A DNA stretch of 64,000 bases from JASHPR01 sp963815375. GTDB lineage: Bacteria; Actinomycetota; Actinomycetes; Streptosporangiales; Streptosporangiaceae. The stretch lies in contig CAWFGX010000004.1 of assembly GCA_963815375.1 (NCBI GenBank), positions 124,001 through 188,000 on the forward strand. Reading direction: 5' to 3'. This document shows, one piece after another, positions 35,193 to 43,322 of this stretch. The position numbers and the translations under genes are program-made. The notes below the pieces were generated by a model. The model made no database searches and had not been told where the DNA came from. It was given only the letters and a program-made list of their open reading frames with translations. Every line of letters starts with the position of its first letter. The first letter of the stretch is position 1.

Positions 35193-35633
35193 TCAGAACT
35201 TGAAGCGGTACATCCGCGTGTCGCGGACGGCGAAGCCCAGCTTCTCGTAGAGGCGCCCGGCCGCCACCCGGGCCGGCCGCGAGGTAAGGTCCACGGTCCT
35301 GGCCCCGGCCTCATCGGCCAGCCGGAGCGCCTCGCGTGTCAGCACCGCGCCGATGCCCTGGCCGCGTGCTGACTCGTCGACGACCACGTCCTCGATCCAG
35401 GCCCGCAGCCCGGTAGGCACGGGAAACATCACAAGCGTCAGCGTCCCGGTGATGACGCCCGCGGAACGGGCAATGAGGACCGTGTTCGCCGGGCACTCGA
35501 TGATCGCGTCCAGGGCTTCCTGACCGAGCGGCGGTGCCGACGAGGACAGTTGCGGCAGCAGCCGGCCGAAAGCCTCGACCACCTCTCCGGTTACCTTGTC
35601 GAGTACTTCGACCTGCACTGTCATCTCGGGCAC
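35193..35633 (-). CDS. GNAT-family N-acetyltransferase
   Basis: 146 residues with the GNAT core: strand and acetyl-CoA motif A as AWIEDVVVDESARGQGIGAV followed by LTREALRLADEAGARTVDLT, and motif B GRLYEKLGFAVRDTRMYRF. The substrate is unknown. GTG at 35633 with GGAGAAAG a few bases upstream is preferred; the ATG nine bases further in (MTVQVEVLD) is an alternative. It converges with the desulfurase gene and diverges from the RHH gene. Confidence 0.85.
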   Translation of the reverse strand: MPEMTVQVEVLDKVTGEVVEAFGRLLPQLSSSAPPLGQEALDAIIECPANTVLIARSAGVITGTLTLVMFPVPTGLRAWIEDVVVDESARGQGIGAVLTREALRLADEAGARTVDLTSRPARVAAGRLYEKLGFAVRDTRMYRFKF

Positions 35634-35733
35634 CCAGCTTTCTCCGCGGGCCTCACCCGGCGGTTATCAGCGGTCACCGGGCGATTATCCCAGCGTTCGG
35701 TCTCCGCACTCACCTGGTTCGGTCCGGACTAGT

Positions 35734-35751
35734 ATGCTAGGTTGCTAGCAT
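35734..35751. promoter_or_regulatory. palindromic operator over the start codon of the RHH gene
   Basis: ATGCTAG (35734-35740), 4 nt, CTAGCAT (35745-35751) is a perfect palindrome covering the first two bases of the ATG at 35750. A -10-like TATGCT (35733-35738) lies within it and no Shine-Dalgarno is present, consistent with a leaderless, autorepressed transcript. Confidence 0.65.
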
Positions 35752-35914
35752 GCAAGACGAGAAGGCACAGTTCAACGTCTACCTGCCGAAAGACCTCATC
35801 CGCCGGGCCAAGTACGCCTCGATCGACACTGGCCAGTCGCTCTCCCGGCTGGTCGAAGAGGCGCTGACCGCCTACCTCGACCAGCTGGGAACGGAAGGAA
35901 GCCGCGCGCGATGA
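35750..35914 (+). CDS. ribbon-helix-helix (CopG/MetJ-type) DNA-binding protein
   Basis: 54-residue protein not requiring a longer frame: MQDEKAQFNVYLPKDLIRRA, then KYASIDTGQSLSRLVEEALT and AYLDQLGTEGSRAR. The N-terminal beta strand (QFNVYLP) and two helices are the RHH fold seen in CopG-like antitoxins and small repressors. No PIN or RelE toxin follows; instead a 22-codon ORF overlaps its stop (ATGA) and leads into an MFS gene, suggesting that it controls the transporter. The palindrome over its own start codon is its likely operator. Confidence 0.78.
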   Translation: MQDEKAQFNVYLPKDLIRRAKYASIDTGQSLSRLVEEALTAYLDQLGTEGSRAR

Positions 35915-35979
35915 AGATCATGCCGATCCGTTACGTCGCTGGCCAGGTCAACGAGCACGACCGGGAGCTGTACACGTGA
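35911..35979 (+). CDS. 22-codon ORF between RHH and MFS genes
   Basis: ATG at 35911 overlaps the RHH stop (ATGA) and encodes MKIMPIRYVAGQVNEHDREL plus YT; its TGA overlaps the GTG at 35976 (GTGA). The first nine residues resemble the start of VOC/glyoxalase proteins (MKIxPIRYV), so it may be the stump of a deleted VOC gene, or a coupling peptide. Low confidence as a functional gene. Confidence 0.4.
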   Translation: MKIMPIRYVAGQVNEHDRELYT

Positions 35980-36116
35980 CAGCCGCCCCGGCGAGCGGAG
36001 CGGGCATGGCCGGTGGCGCCGGCGGGCCCGAACCCGCGGCCGCCAGCCGCGCGCCGGGCTCGTGGGCGGTTATCCTGGCCGGCCGGCGGGTCGGCTCCTG
36101 GCCGGGCTCGCACTGA
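35976..36116 (+). pseudogene. probable frameshifted N-terminus of the MFS gene
   Basis: GTG at 35976 overlaps the preceding stop exactly as expected for the next cistron. It reads VTAAPASGAGMAGG, then SWAVILAGRR, before drifting into VGSWPGSH and a TGA at 36114-36116. The sequence up to AGRR fits the cytosolic N-terminus of a drug-transport MFS protein; the continuation RLLAGLALTELVAAVQVL is found in another frame from about 36092. A single-base indel around 36085-36095 (in a GGCCGGCCGGCGGGTCGG run) would join them. It could be a real mutation or a sequence error. Confidence 0.55.
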
Positions 36117-37408
36117 CCGAGCTGGTCGCCGCGGTGCAGGTCCTGGTCGTGATCACGGTCCTGCCCGAGGTCGTCCGGCAGCTCGGCGGCATCCGGCTCT
36201 ACGGTCTGGCCCTCTCGGCGGCCGCAGTCGCAGGCATCGGTGCCGCGCCGGCCGCCGCGGCCCTGCTTGGACGCGTCGGCCCGTGGGCCGTGGTGCCTGC
36301 CGGGGCCCTGGTATTCGGCTGCGGCGCGCTCGGAGCTGGGCTGGCCCCTAGCATGGCGGCGCTGGTGGCCGCCCGGCTGCTGGAGGGAGCCGGTGCAGCC
36401 GCGCTCGGTGCCGTAGCCCTCAGCAGCATCGCCATGCTCTATGACGAGGCACAGCGGCCAAGAGTCATGGTGCTCGGCAACCTCGCGTGGGTCATCCCGA
36501 GCGCCGTCGGGCCAGCGATCGGGTCGCTGGCCGTGGCAACCGTCGGCTGGAGATGGGCATTCACCGCGGCGCTGCCGCTGCTGGCCGTGGCGATGGCGAT
36601 GGTGCTCCCCAATCTGGGCCTGCTCCGGCCAGCCACGGGCCGGCCGGGAGACAGTGATGCCCGGCCAGCGGCTGGGCCATCGGTCGTGCTGCCGTCGATG
36701 CTGCTGGTGGCCGGGCTGCTGGCAGCCCTGGTCGGCCCAGCGGAAGGCGGCCCGGCCGGGGCAGCGGTAGCTGTTGCCGGCGCGGCGCTGGCAGCCGCCG
36801 CGATCCGCAAGATCATGCCGCCGGGCATGCTCGTCCTGCGGCGCGGCCTGCCAGCGGTCACCATGGCCGTGTTCTGCTGCTCGTTCGCGTTCTTCGCGGT
36901 GGACGGCTTCGTGCCGCTGCTGCTCACCGCGGTCGGCGGCCGCAGTATCAGCGCCGCGGGAATCGTGGTCACACTGGCCGTCCTGTCGTGGACCATCGGC
37001 GGTATGGCGCAGGCACGCCTGGCCCGCCGCGGCTGGACCCCGGCCCGCCTGCTGGCCGCTGGGGCCGCGCTGATAGCCGCCGGGATCGGCGGCACAGCGC
37101 TCGGCCTTGTCCCCGGCGCATGGCTGGCGCCGTACCTGGCCTGGGCCGTCGGCGGCTTCGGGATGGGGCTTGCCTACACCGGCGGCTGGCTGGCCGCGAT
37201 GGCCGCTGGCCCAGGTACCGCCGCTGGCCTGGCCGGCCCGCTGGTCGCCGACCGCACCGGAACGGCGCTCGGGGCCGGCGCGGGAGGTGTGTGCATCGCC
37301 CTGGCGACACGTTCGGGTCTTGGCGCCGGCGCCGGGATCGGCGCCGGCCTCGCCGTCGCTGCCGCAGCCGTGTGCGCCCTGGCCGCCGCATCCCGGCGAA
37401 CCGCGTAG
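36062..37408 (+). CDS. MFS drug/solute transporter (N-terminus possibly frameshifted)
   Basis: 448 codons from the GTG at 36062; the clearly transporter-like sequence starts at about 36092 with RLLAGLALTELVAAVQVLVV. About 12 hydrophobic segments follow, including the motif region ALSAAAVAGIGAAPAAAALL and the second-half segment LVLRRGLPAVTMAVFCCSFA. It resembles EmrB/QacA-like efflux proteins but lacks the fully conserved motif A. The first ten residues (VGGYPGRPAG) look out of frame, see the preceding entry. The gene is in a coupled run with the RHH regulator, suggesting repression by it. Substrate unknown. Confidence 0.75.
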   Translation: MGGYPGRPAGRLLAGLALTELVAAVQVLVVITVLPEVVRQLGGIRLYGLALSAAAVAGIGAAPAAAALLGRVGPWAVVPAGALVFGCGALGAGLAPSMAALVAARLLEGAGAAALGAVALSSIAMLYDEAQRPRVMVLGNLAWVIPSAVGPAIGSLAVATVGWRWAFTAALPLLAVAMAMVLPNLGLLRPATGRPGDSDARPAAGPSVVLPSMLLVAGLLAALVGPAEGGPAGAAVAVAGAALAAAAIRKIMPPGMLVLRRGLPAVTMAVFCCSFAFFAVDGFVPLLLTAVGGRSISAAGIVVTLAVLSWTIGGMAQARLARRGWTPARLLAAGAALIAAGIGGTALGLVPGAWLAPYLAWAVGGFGMGLAYTGGWLAAMAAGPGTAAGLAGPLVADRTGTALGAGAGGVCIALATRSGLGAGAGIGAGLAVAAAAVCALAAASRRTA

Positions 37409-37528
37409 AACGCGCCCAGCAGGCGGAAGGCCGGTAGAGGCTCGGGCTGATCCCCGCCAGGCTGGGATAGTGCCCGGCAGCCGGGCGAGGCCGGGGGCAC
37501 CAGCGGCATGCGTGCAGGAGGTAGCCAG

Positions 37529-38350
37529 GTGACAAGCACAGCGGATGCGGGCGGTGGGCCTGGAACTGCCGCGGTCCCGGCCGAGGACTACCTCAGCTTC
37601 CCGGGTGGCCGGGTGCATGTGCTGCGCGGCGGAACGGGGGCACCGGTGCTGTTCCTGCACGCGGCTGGAGGCGCGGGGCAGTGGCTGGAGTTCCACCAGC
37701 TTCTCGCCCGGCGGTTCGAGGTGTTCGCGCCGGATCACCCCGGCTTCGGCGGCTCGGACGAGCTGGCGGAGGTCGAGGCCATGGACGACCTTGTCTACCA
37801 CTACCTGGACGTCATCGAGCGGCTAGGCCTTGACCGCCCGCACGTGATCGGCGCCTCGTTCGGCGGGTGGATCGCCGCTGAGCTCGCCGTGGCCGCGCCG
37901 CACGCTGTCGGCTCCCTGGTGCTGATGAGCGCGGCCGGGCTGCGGCTGCCCGGCCACCCGGTCGCTGACCTGTTCCTGATGACACCCGCGGAGCTTGTCC
38001 GGACTCTGTACCACGATCCCGCCACGATCCCGCCGCCCCCGCCCGATCCAGGTCCGGAGGCGGCGCTGGCCGCCTACCGTGACATGACCGCGCTGGCCCG
38101 GTTCTCCTGGGTGCCGTTCCTGAGCAACCCCAAGCTGGAACGCAGGCTGCGCCGGATCACGGCACGGACGCTGGTCGTGTGGCCGTCGCAGGACAAGCTC
38201 ATCCCGGTCGCACACGGTCACAGGTACGCCGAGCTGATCCCTGACGCGAAGTTCACCGAGGTTGCCGACTGCGGCCATGCCATGTACTTCGAGCGGCCCG
38301 CCGAGTTCGCCGGCATCGCCGCCGACTTCCTGAACGGAGCGAGCCGATGA
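37529..38350 (+). CDS. alpha/beta hydrolase
   Basis: 273-residue serine hydrolase. Oxyanion strand VLFLHAAGGAGQWLEFHQLL, DHPGFGGSDELAEVEAMDD, nucleophile elbow VIGASFGGWIAAELA (Ser near residue 117), acid loop VVWPSQDKLIPVAHGHRYAE and catalytic His DCGHAMYFERPAEF are all present, so an active esterase/C-C hydrolase is likely. GTG at 37529 has a perfect GGAGG 8 nt upstream; the ATG at 37508 would lie before that ribosome-binding site. Its stop overlaps the next ATG by 4 nt, making a two-gene operon with an LLM flavoprotein; such pairs often degrade or modify aromatic or heterocyclic compounds. Confidence 0.88.
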   Translation: MTSTADAGGGPGTAAVPAEDYLSFPGGRVHVLRGGTGAPVLFLHAAGGAGQWLEFHQLLARRFEVFAPDHPGFGGSDELAEVEAMDDLVYHYLDVIERLGLDRPHVIGASFGGWIAAELAVAAPHAVGSLVLMSAAGLRLPGHPVADLFLMTPAELVRTLYHDPATIPPPPPDPGPEAALAAYRDMTALARFSWVPFLSNPKLERRLRRITARTLVVWPSQDKLIPVAHGHRYAELIPDAKFTEVADCGHAMYFERPAEFAGIAADFLNGASR

Positions 38351-39513
38351 AGATCTCGTTCTTCCATCTGATGCCGTACCCGTACCTGCCTGATGACTTT
38401 GACGAGAAGTACGCGTCATCCTCGCTCACGTTCCCGAACCGGCTCTTCGACCCTGAACGCGGAAGATCGCTCTATCACCGGTACCTGGACGAGCTGGAGT
38501 ATGCCGACAAGCTGGGTTTTGACGGGATCGCGGTCAACGAGCACCATCAGAGCGCTTACGGGCTGATGCCCTCGCCGAACCTCATGGCCGCTGCGCTGGC
38601 CCGGCGCACCGAGCAGGCCCAGATCCTGGTGATCGGCAATGCCATCGGCATCCGGGGCAACCCGCTGCGGGTCGCCGAGGAGATCGCCATGCTCGACCAT
38701 CTCTGTGACGGGCGGCTGGTCTCTGGATTCGTGCGCGGGATCGGGTGGGAGTACTTCGGGCAGAGCATCAACCCGACCCGCTCTCGCGACCGGTTCAACG
38801 AGGCGCACGACCTGATCATCAAGGCGTGGACGTCGGACGAGATGTTCCAGTGGATCAGCCCGAACTATGAGTACCGCTACGTGAACATCTGGCCGCGACC
38901 GCTGCAGAGCCCGCACCCGCCGATCTACATCCCTGGCGCGGGCAGCACCGAGACCATGAAGTTCTGCGCGCACCACCGTTATACCTACATGTCCGTCTAC
39001 GCCCCGGCCCGCGTTGTCGGTATGTGGTTCGACGGCTACCGCAAGGCCGCAGAGGACCTCGGCTACGTTCCGGAACCCTCCAAGCTCGCGCTGTCGGTCC
39101 CGATCTATGTCGCCCCGACCGACGAGCAGGCGCACAGGGAGGCAGAGCAGCACGTCATGTGGCTGTTCCGGAAAGGCCTCAAGCAGACCTCGGAGATGGT
39201 CATCCCGCCCGGGTACATGTCGCTGTCCTCGCTGCGCGGCATGCTGATGTCGGGCCGCAAGCCGTTCACGGAGACGTCCTATGAGGAGCTCGTCAGCCAG
39301 GGATACGTGGTCGTCGGCAGCCCGGACACGGTCACGAACCGGCTCGGCGAGATGCAGGCCCAGCTCGGGTACGGCCAGCTCATCGGCCTGTTCGCGATCG
39401 GCGACATGCCGCACGAGCGGGTGATCTCCAACCTGGACCTGTTCGTCTCCGAGGTGATGCCCGCGATCCGCCCCCTCGGCGTCGGCCCGGCCATCGCCGC
39501 CGCGCAGGCCTGA
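38347..39513 (+). CDS. LLM-class flavin-dependent oxidoreductase (bacterial luciferase-like)
   Basis: 388-residue TIM-barrel monooxygenase. Family features are LGFDGIAVNEHHQSAYGLMP near residue 60, ILVIGNAIGIRGNPLRVAEE, MLDHLCDGRLVSGFVRGIGW and VVGSPDTVTNRLGEM near the end. It uses reduced FMN or F420 with oxygen; the substrate is unknown. The ATG at 38347 overlaps the hydrolase stop (ATGA), so hydrolase and monooxygenase are produced together. A hairpin terminator follows between this gene and the convergent sigma-factor gene. Confidence 0.88.
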   Translation: MKISFFHLMPYPYLPDDFDEKYASSSLTFPNRLFDPERGRSLYHRYLDELEYADKLGFDGIAVNEHHQSAYGLMPSPNLMAAALARRTEQAQILVIGNAIGIRGNPLRVAEEIAMLDHLCDGRLVSGFVRGIGWEYFGQSINPTRSRDRFNEAHDLIIKAWTSDEMFQWISPNYEYRYVNIWPRPLQSPHPPIYIPGAGSTETMKFCAHHRYTYMSVYAPARVVGMWFDGYRKAAEDLGYVPEPSKLALSVPIYVAPTDEQAHREAEQHVMWLFRKGLKQTSEMVIPPGYMSLSSLRGMLMSGRKPFTETSYEELVSQGYVVVGSPDTVTNRLGEMQAQLGYGQLIGLFAIGDMPHERVISNLDLFVSEVMPAIRPLGVGPAIAAAQA

Positions 39514-39520
39514 CTCGCCT

Positions 39521-39610
39521 GGAGACCTTGATCTCGGAACTCTGCCATCACTGAGCGCGGCCAAATCCCCATGATCAAGGATTCTGCGGGCAAGTCTCCG
39601 TGATCAAGAT
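39521..39610. repeat. cluster of TGATCAAG/CTTGATC motifs in the intergenic region
   Basis: CCTTGATC (39526-39533), TGATCAAGG (39572-39580) and TGATCAAGA (39601-39609) occur within 90 nt, and the first and last are both flanked by GGAGAC/GTCTCC, giving an interrupted inverted arrangement. This looks like part of an interspersed intergenic repeat family. No protein is encoded here. Confidence 0.45.
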
Positions 39611-39615
39611 GCACG

Positions 39616-39651
39616 AAGGGCCGGGCCCGGCGGGAGGTCGGCCCGGCCCTT
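39616..39651. terminator. bidirectional hairpin terminator
   Basis: AAGGGCCGGGCC (39616-39627) pairs perfectly with GGCCCGGCCCTT (39640-39651) around a 12-nt loop, between the convergent LLM oxidoreductase and sigma-factor genes. Short A and T runs at its ends allow function in both directions. Confidence 0.8.
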
Positions 39652-39664
39652 GGCCGGTGGGTGG

Positions 39665-41050
39665 CTAGCTGGCGTAGTCGAGCAGGGGCTGAGCGCGGCT
39701 CGGGTGGCGCAGCTTGGACAGCGACTGCTTCTCCAGCTGGCGGATCCGCTCGCGGGTCAGGCCGAGCGCGCGGCCGATCTCGTCCAGGGTGTGCGGGTTG
39801 CCGTCGTACAGGCCGAACCGCATCGCCATGATCGTGGCCTCGCGCGGGGTCAGCGCGTCGAGTGCGTGCCGCAGCTGATCAGCCAGGAGCTGCCGGTCGA
39901 CAAGCTCGGATGCCTCGGGCGCGTCGATGTCCTCGATCAGGTCACCGATGCTGGTCTCGCCGTCCTCGCCGATCGTGGAGTCCAGGCTGATCGGCTGCCG
40001 GCTGGTCCGCAGCAGCTCCTCGATCTGGTCGGGGGTGCGGTCCAGCTCCACCGCCAGCTCCTCGGGCGTGGGCTCGCGGCCCAGCCGCTGGTGCATGTCC
40101 CGCTCCACCCGGCTGAGCTTGCTCAGCATCTCGAGCACGTGTACCGGCAGCCGGATCGTGCGGGCGGAGTCGGCAAAGCCGCGCTGGATCGCCTGCCGGA
40201 TCCACCACATGGCGTAGGTGGAGAACTTGTAGCCCTTGGTGTAGTCGAACTTCTCGACGGCCCTGATCAGCCCGAGGTTGCCCTCCTGAACGACGTCGAG
40301 CAGGGACAGGCCACGGTCGCTGTACTTCTTGGCCACCGAGACCACCAGCCGCAGGTTCGCCTCCAGCATGTGCGCCTTGGCCCGGCGCCCGTCCGCAGCG
40401 ACCTCCTCGAGGTCACGGCGGAAAGCATGGGACAGCCCGGTCTCGTCCTCCAGCTTGTGCTCGGCGTACAGGCCAGCCTCGATCCGCTTGGCCAGGTCGA
40501 CCTCCTGCTCGGCGGTCAGCAGGCTGGTCCGGCCTATCGACTTCAGGTACGTGTGCACCGAGTCGCCCATGACTGACGTCTGGTCGTCCAGGTCGGCCTC
40601 GACGCCCGAGTCGGTGGCCTCGGCCGCCAGCGCCGATGCCTCGGCCGCCACTGCTGCCTCGGCCGAATCCAGGCCGTCGATCTCGATAACGTCAGCGATC
40701 ACGGCATCGAGGCTGGTCTCGCTGGCGGTGGTCCGGGCAGCGGTGGCCTGGCCCTGGCGGCGGGCAGCCTGACGACTCTTGCCGCCGGTCGCCGGAGCGG
40801 TCGGAGAGGAAACTGCAGCCTGCACTGGTGCCTCCGGCTGGTCGTTACCGAGCTGAACGCCGGCCTCGGTGAGTTCGCGGACGATGGACCTGGCCTCGGT
40901 GGGGGAGATGCGCGCCCGCTCGAATGCGAGCCGGAGCTCGGAAAGGGAGAGCTGACCATGACTGCGGCCGCGCTGGATCAGCTCGTCCACATGGGTCGTG
41001 GTGGCCTCGTCGTCATGTCCCTGCGATACGGCCATCGCGGTCCTTGGCAT
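39665..41050 (-). CDS. principal-type RNA polymerase sigma-70 factor (RpoD/HrdB-like)
   Basis: 461 residues. Region 1.1 is recognisable (THVDELIQRGRSHGQLSLSE and RISPTEARSIVRELTEAGVQ), followed by an Ala/Glu-rich variable stretch. Regions 1.2-2.4 contain SVHTYLKSIGRTSLLTAEQE, EANLRLVVSVAKKYSDRGLS and YKFSTYAMWWIRQAIQRGFA; region 3 has LPVHVLEMLSKLSRVERDMH; region 4 ends TLDEIGRALGLTRERIRQLE. Presence of region 1.1 favours the essential housekeeping sigma factor, but actinobacteria carry paralogues (HrdA/C/D), so the symbol is left open. GGGAGGTG lies 5 nt before the ATG. The C-terminus (QPLLDYAS) is slightly unusual. Confidence 0.9.
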   Translation of the reverse strand: MPRTAMAVSQGHDDEATTTHVDELIQRGRSHGQLSLSELRLAFERARISPTEARSIVRELTEAGVQLGNDQPEAPVQAAVSSPTAPATGGKSRQAARRQGQATAARTTASETSLDAVIADVIEIDGLDSAEAAVAAEASALAAEATDSGVEADLDDQTSVMGDSVHTYLKSIGRTSLLTAEQEVDLAKRIEAGLYAEHKLEDETGLSHAFRRDLEEVAADGRRAKAHMLEANLRLVVSVAKKYSDRGLSLLDVVQEGNLGLIRAVEKFDYTKGYKFSTYAMWWIRQAIQRGFADSARTIRLPVHVLEMLSKLSRVERDMHQRLGREPTPEELAVELDRTPDQIEELLRTSRQPISLDSTIGEDGETSIGDLIEDIDAPEASELVDRQLLADQLRHALDALTPREATIMAMRFGLYDGNPHTLDEIGRALGLTRERIRQLEKQSLSKLRHPSRAQPLLDYAS

Positions 41051-41172
41051 GAGGCACCTCCCTTCGTCCTGGCCTCATGGGCAAGCGCTCCTTCTACGCC
41101 CGCCGGGGGCGCCATCGGGGGCTTGGTTGTCGCGCCGGCACTTGGTATTGTGCAGCGCGGGCACTATCTAGT

Positions 41173-41209
41173 AACGCTTAGAGCGGTGAATTGTTCCCGT
41201 GTTGTTCCC
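41173..41209 (-). promoter_or_regulatory. ECF-sigma-type promoter with duplicated -35 upstream of the sigma-70 gene
   Basis: On the minus strand two copies of CACGGGAACAA lie 11 nt apart (GGGAAC at 41204-41209 and 41193-41198). The nearer one is followed after 16 nt by CGTT (41173-41176), close to the ECF/SigR pattern GGAAY-N16-18-CGTT. The hrdB gene of S. coelicolor is known to have a SigR-dependent promoter. Confidence 0.55.
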
Positions 41210-41215
41210 GTGCGC

Positions 41216-42442
41216 CTAACTCCCGGCTTCCCCCGCTGTGTCTGCTGCGGCCGCCTGGGCACGCAGCTTTTCCCTGTCTGGCTTGCCGGACGGCAGCATC
41301 GGCATCCGCTCCAGCAGCACCAGTGCCGCCGGGGCCGCGTGGGCCGGCATGGACTCGCGAACGTGCGCCCGGATTGCGGCCAGCGCGGGCGGAGCCGACG
41401 GGTCCTCAGGGACGACCGCCGCCGTCACCAGCTCGCCCCATTCCGCGTCCGGCCGGCCCACAACGGCTGCGTCCCGGACCCCGGCGCAGGTCCCGAGCAC
41501 TGCCTCGACTTCTGCTGCCACCACTTTCTCGCCGCCTGTGTTGATCACATCGTCAGCCCGGCCGCGGACCTGCAGTTCCCCAGACGGGCTGATCGAGCCG
41601 ATATCGGAGGTCACGAACCAGCGGCCGTCGCGGACCTGCGCGGTGAGGTCCGGGCGGAGCCGGTACCCGGAGAACAGCACCGGCCCGGCGATCCTGATCC
41701 TGTCCCCGTGCCCGATGTCTACTGTGACGTCATCGAGCGGCATACCGTTGTAAACGCATCCGCCGCAGGTTTCGCTCATCCCGTAGGTAGTGATAACCCT
41801 CACGCCGGCCGCCCGTGCCGTATCTAGCAACCCGGCCGGGATCGCCGCGCCGCCAAGCAAGATCGTCCGGACGGTTGCCACATCGGCGCCTGCGTCCAGC
41901 ATCCGCCGCAGCTGAGTCGGCACCATCGAGACGTGCACGCAGCCGCTTCCGGCCAGCATGCCCGGCTCCAGCCGGTCAGCGATCACTGGCGCGACCCCGG
42001 CGAGCAGCGACCGCACCAGCACGCCGATCCCGGAGATGTGGAACGTCGGCAGGCAGCACAGCCACCGCTCGCCTTCGGCGGCGCCGATCCGCCGCATCGA
42101 AGCGCGAGCCGAGGCGAGCAGGGCAGCGCCGCTGAGCTCGGTGCCCTTCGGCTGGCCAGTAGAGCCGGAGGTGGCGATCACCAGCGCGGTGTTCTCCCCG
42201 ACGGGGGAATGGTGAGGTGACCTGGGCCGGGGGCCGCCGTAGCGTTCTGTCCCTTGCGAGGTTTCAAGCACTGACGGGGAGAAAGCTTCGAGCAGGGCGG
42301 CCAGTTGCGGCCGCGGCAGGGCCGGGTCCAGCGGCAGCAGGGCGGGCCCGGTGCCGTCCAGCGCCGCCGGGAGCGCGCCGAGCAGGCGGGCCGCGGCCTC
42401 CGCCGGGGGCAGCAGGACCGCGTGCAGAGGGCGGTTCGTCAC
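41216..42442 (-). CDS. menE: o-succinylbenzoate-CoA ligase MenE
   Basis: 408-residue AMP-forming ligase that activates o-succinylbenzoate in menaquinone synthesis. The AMP-binding P-loop is VIATSGSTGQPKGTELSG, followed by TTYGMSETCGGCVYNG, WFVTSDIGSISPSG and RGRADDVINTGGEKVVAAEV; the C-terminal lysine motif is MLPSGKPDREKLR. Its size and the context opposite menB/menC/menD identify it. GTG start at 42440-42442 lies 49 nt from the divergent menB start, so the two arms share one promoter region. Confidence 0.92.
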   Translation of the reverse strand: MTNRPLHAVLLPPAEAAARLLGALPAALDGTGPALLPLDPALPRPQLAALLEAFSPSVLETSQGTERYGGPRPRSPHHSPVGENTALVIATSGSTGQPKGTELSGAALLASARASMRRIGAAEGERWLCCLPTFHISGIGVLVRSLLAGVAPVIADRLEPGMLAGSGCVHVSMVPTQLRRMLDAGADVATVRTILLGGAAIPAGLLDTARAAGVRVITTYGMSETCGGCVYNGMPLDDVTVDIGHGDRIRIAGPVLFSGYRLRPDLTAQVRDGRWFVTSDIGSISPSGELQVRGRADDVINTGGEKVVAAEVEAVLGTCAGVRDAAVVGRPDAEWGELVTAAVVPEDPSAPPALAAIRAHVRESMPAHAAPAALVLLERMPMLPSGKPDREKLRAQAAAADTAGEAGS

Positions 42443-42491
42443 GGTCGTAAGGTTAATCGGGGCAGATCAGGCATCACCGGAGGGATGACGA

Positions 42492-43322
42492 GTGGTCGAC
42501 TGGCAGGCGTCCGGCCCGACGAACGGGCAGCGCTACAAAGACATCGTCTACGAGACCGCCGAGGGAATAGCCAAGATCACCATCAATCGTCCCGAGGTGC
42601 GCAACGCGTTCAGGCCGACCACGCTGTTCGAGCTCTCCGACGCCTTCAACGCTGCCCGGGACGACCCGGCGATCGGCGTGATCATCCTGACCGGAGCCGG
42701 TGACAAGGCGTTCTGCTCTGGGGGCGACCAGAAGGTCCGCGGCGATGACGGCTACCGCGACGAACGGGGCGTAGGCCGGCTGAACGTGCTCGACCTGCAA
42801 GTGCAGATCCGCCGGACGCCGAAGCCAGTGATCGCGATGGTCGCCGGTTACGCGATCGGCGGCGGCCATGTACTGCACGTCTGCTGCGACCTGACGATCG
42901 CCGCGGACAACGCGGTTTTCGGCCAGACGGGCCCGAAGGTCGGCTCGTTCGACGGCGGCTACGGCTCGTGGCTGCTCGCGTCGACGGTCGGGCTTAAGAA
43001 GGCACGCGAGATCTGGTACCTGTGCCGCCAGTACAGCGCGCAGGAGGCTCTCGACATGGGCCTGGTCAACGCGGTGGTCCCGCTCGAGCGGCTGGAGGAG
43101 GAGACCGTTGCCTGGTCGCGGGAGCTGCTGGCCAAGTCGCCACTGGCGCTGCGGATGCTCAAGGGAGCTCTGAACGCGGTTACCGACGGGGCGGCCGGCA
43201 TGCAGCAGTTCGCTGGCGACGCGACGCTGCTGTATTACCTGAGCGACGAGGCGCAGGAGGGCCGCGACGCCTACGTGGCCAAGCGTGCCCCCGACTTCGC
43301 GAAGTTTCCCCGCCGCCCGTGA
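42492..43322 (+). CDS. menB: 1,4-dihydroxy-2-naphthoyl-CoA synthase MenB
   Basis: 276-residue crotonase-fold enzyme that cyclises OSB-CoA. Diagnostic segments are YKDIVYETAEGIAKITINRP, DKAFCSGGDQKVRGDDGY, VAGYAIGGGHVLHVCCDLTI and QTGPKVGSFDGGYGSWLLAS, the last containing the Asp/Gly residues specific to MenB, plus IWYLCRQYSAQEALDMGLVN. GTG start at 42492 follows GGAGGGATGACGA. Its stop overlaps the menC GTG by 3 nt in a GTGA junction. Confidence 0.96.
   Translation: MVDWQASGPTNGQRYKDIVYETAEGIAKITINRPEVRNAFRPTTLFELSDAFNAARDDPAIGVIILTGAGDKAFCSGGDQKVRGDDGYRDERGVGRLNVLDLQVQIRRTPKPVIAMVAGYAIGGGHVLHVCCDLTIAADNAVFGQTGPKVGSFDGGYGSWLLASTVGLKKAREIWYLCRQYSAQEALDMGLVNAVVPLERLEEETVAWSRELLAKSPLALRMLKGALNAVTDGAAGMQQFAGDATLLYYLSDEAQEGRDAYVAKRAPDFAKFPRRP

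Noticed and set aside
35948..37801. 617-codon antisense frame over the MFS gene
   Set aside because: Gln/Gly/His-rich shadow frame crossing two real genes.
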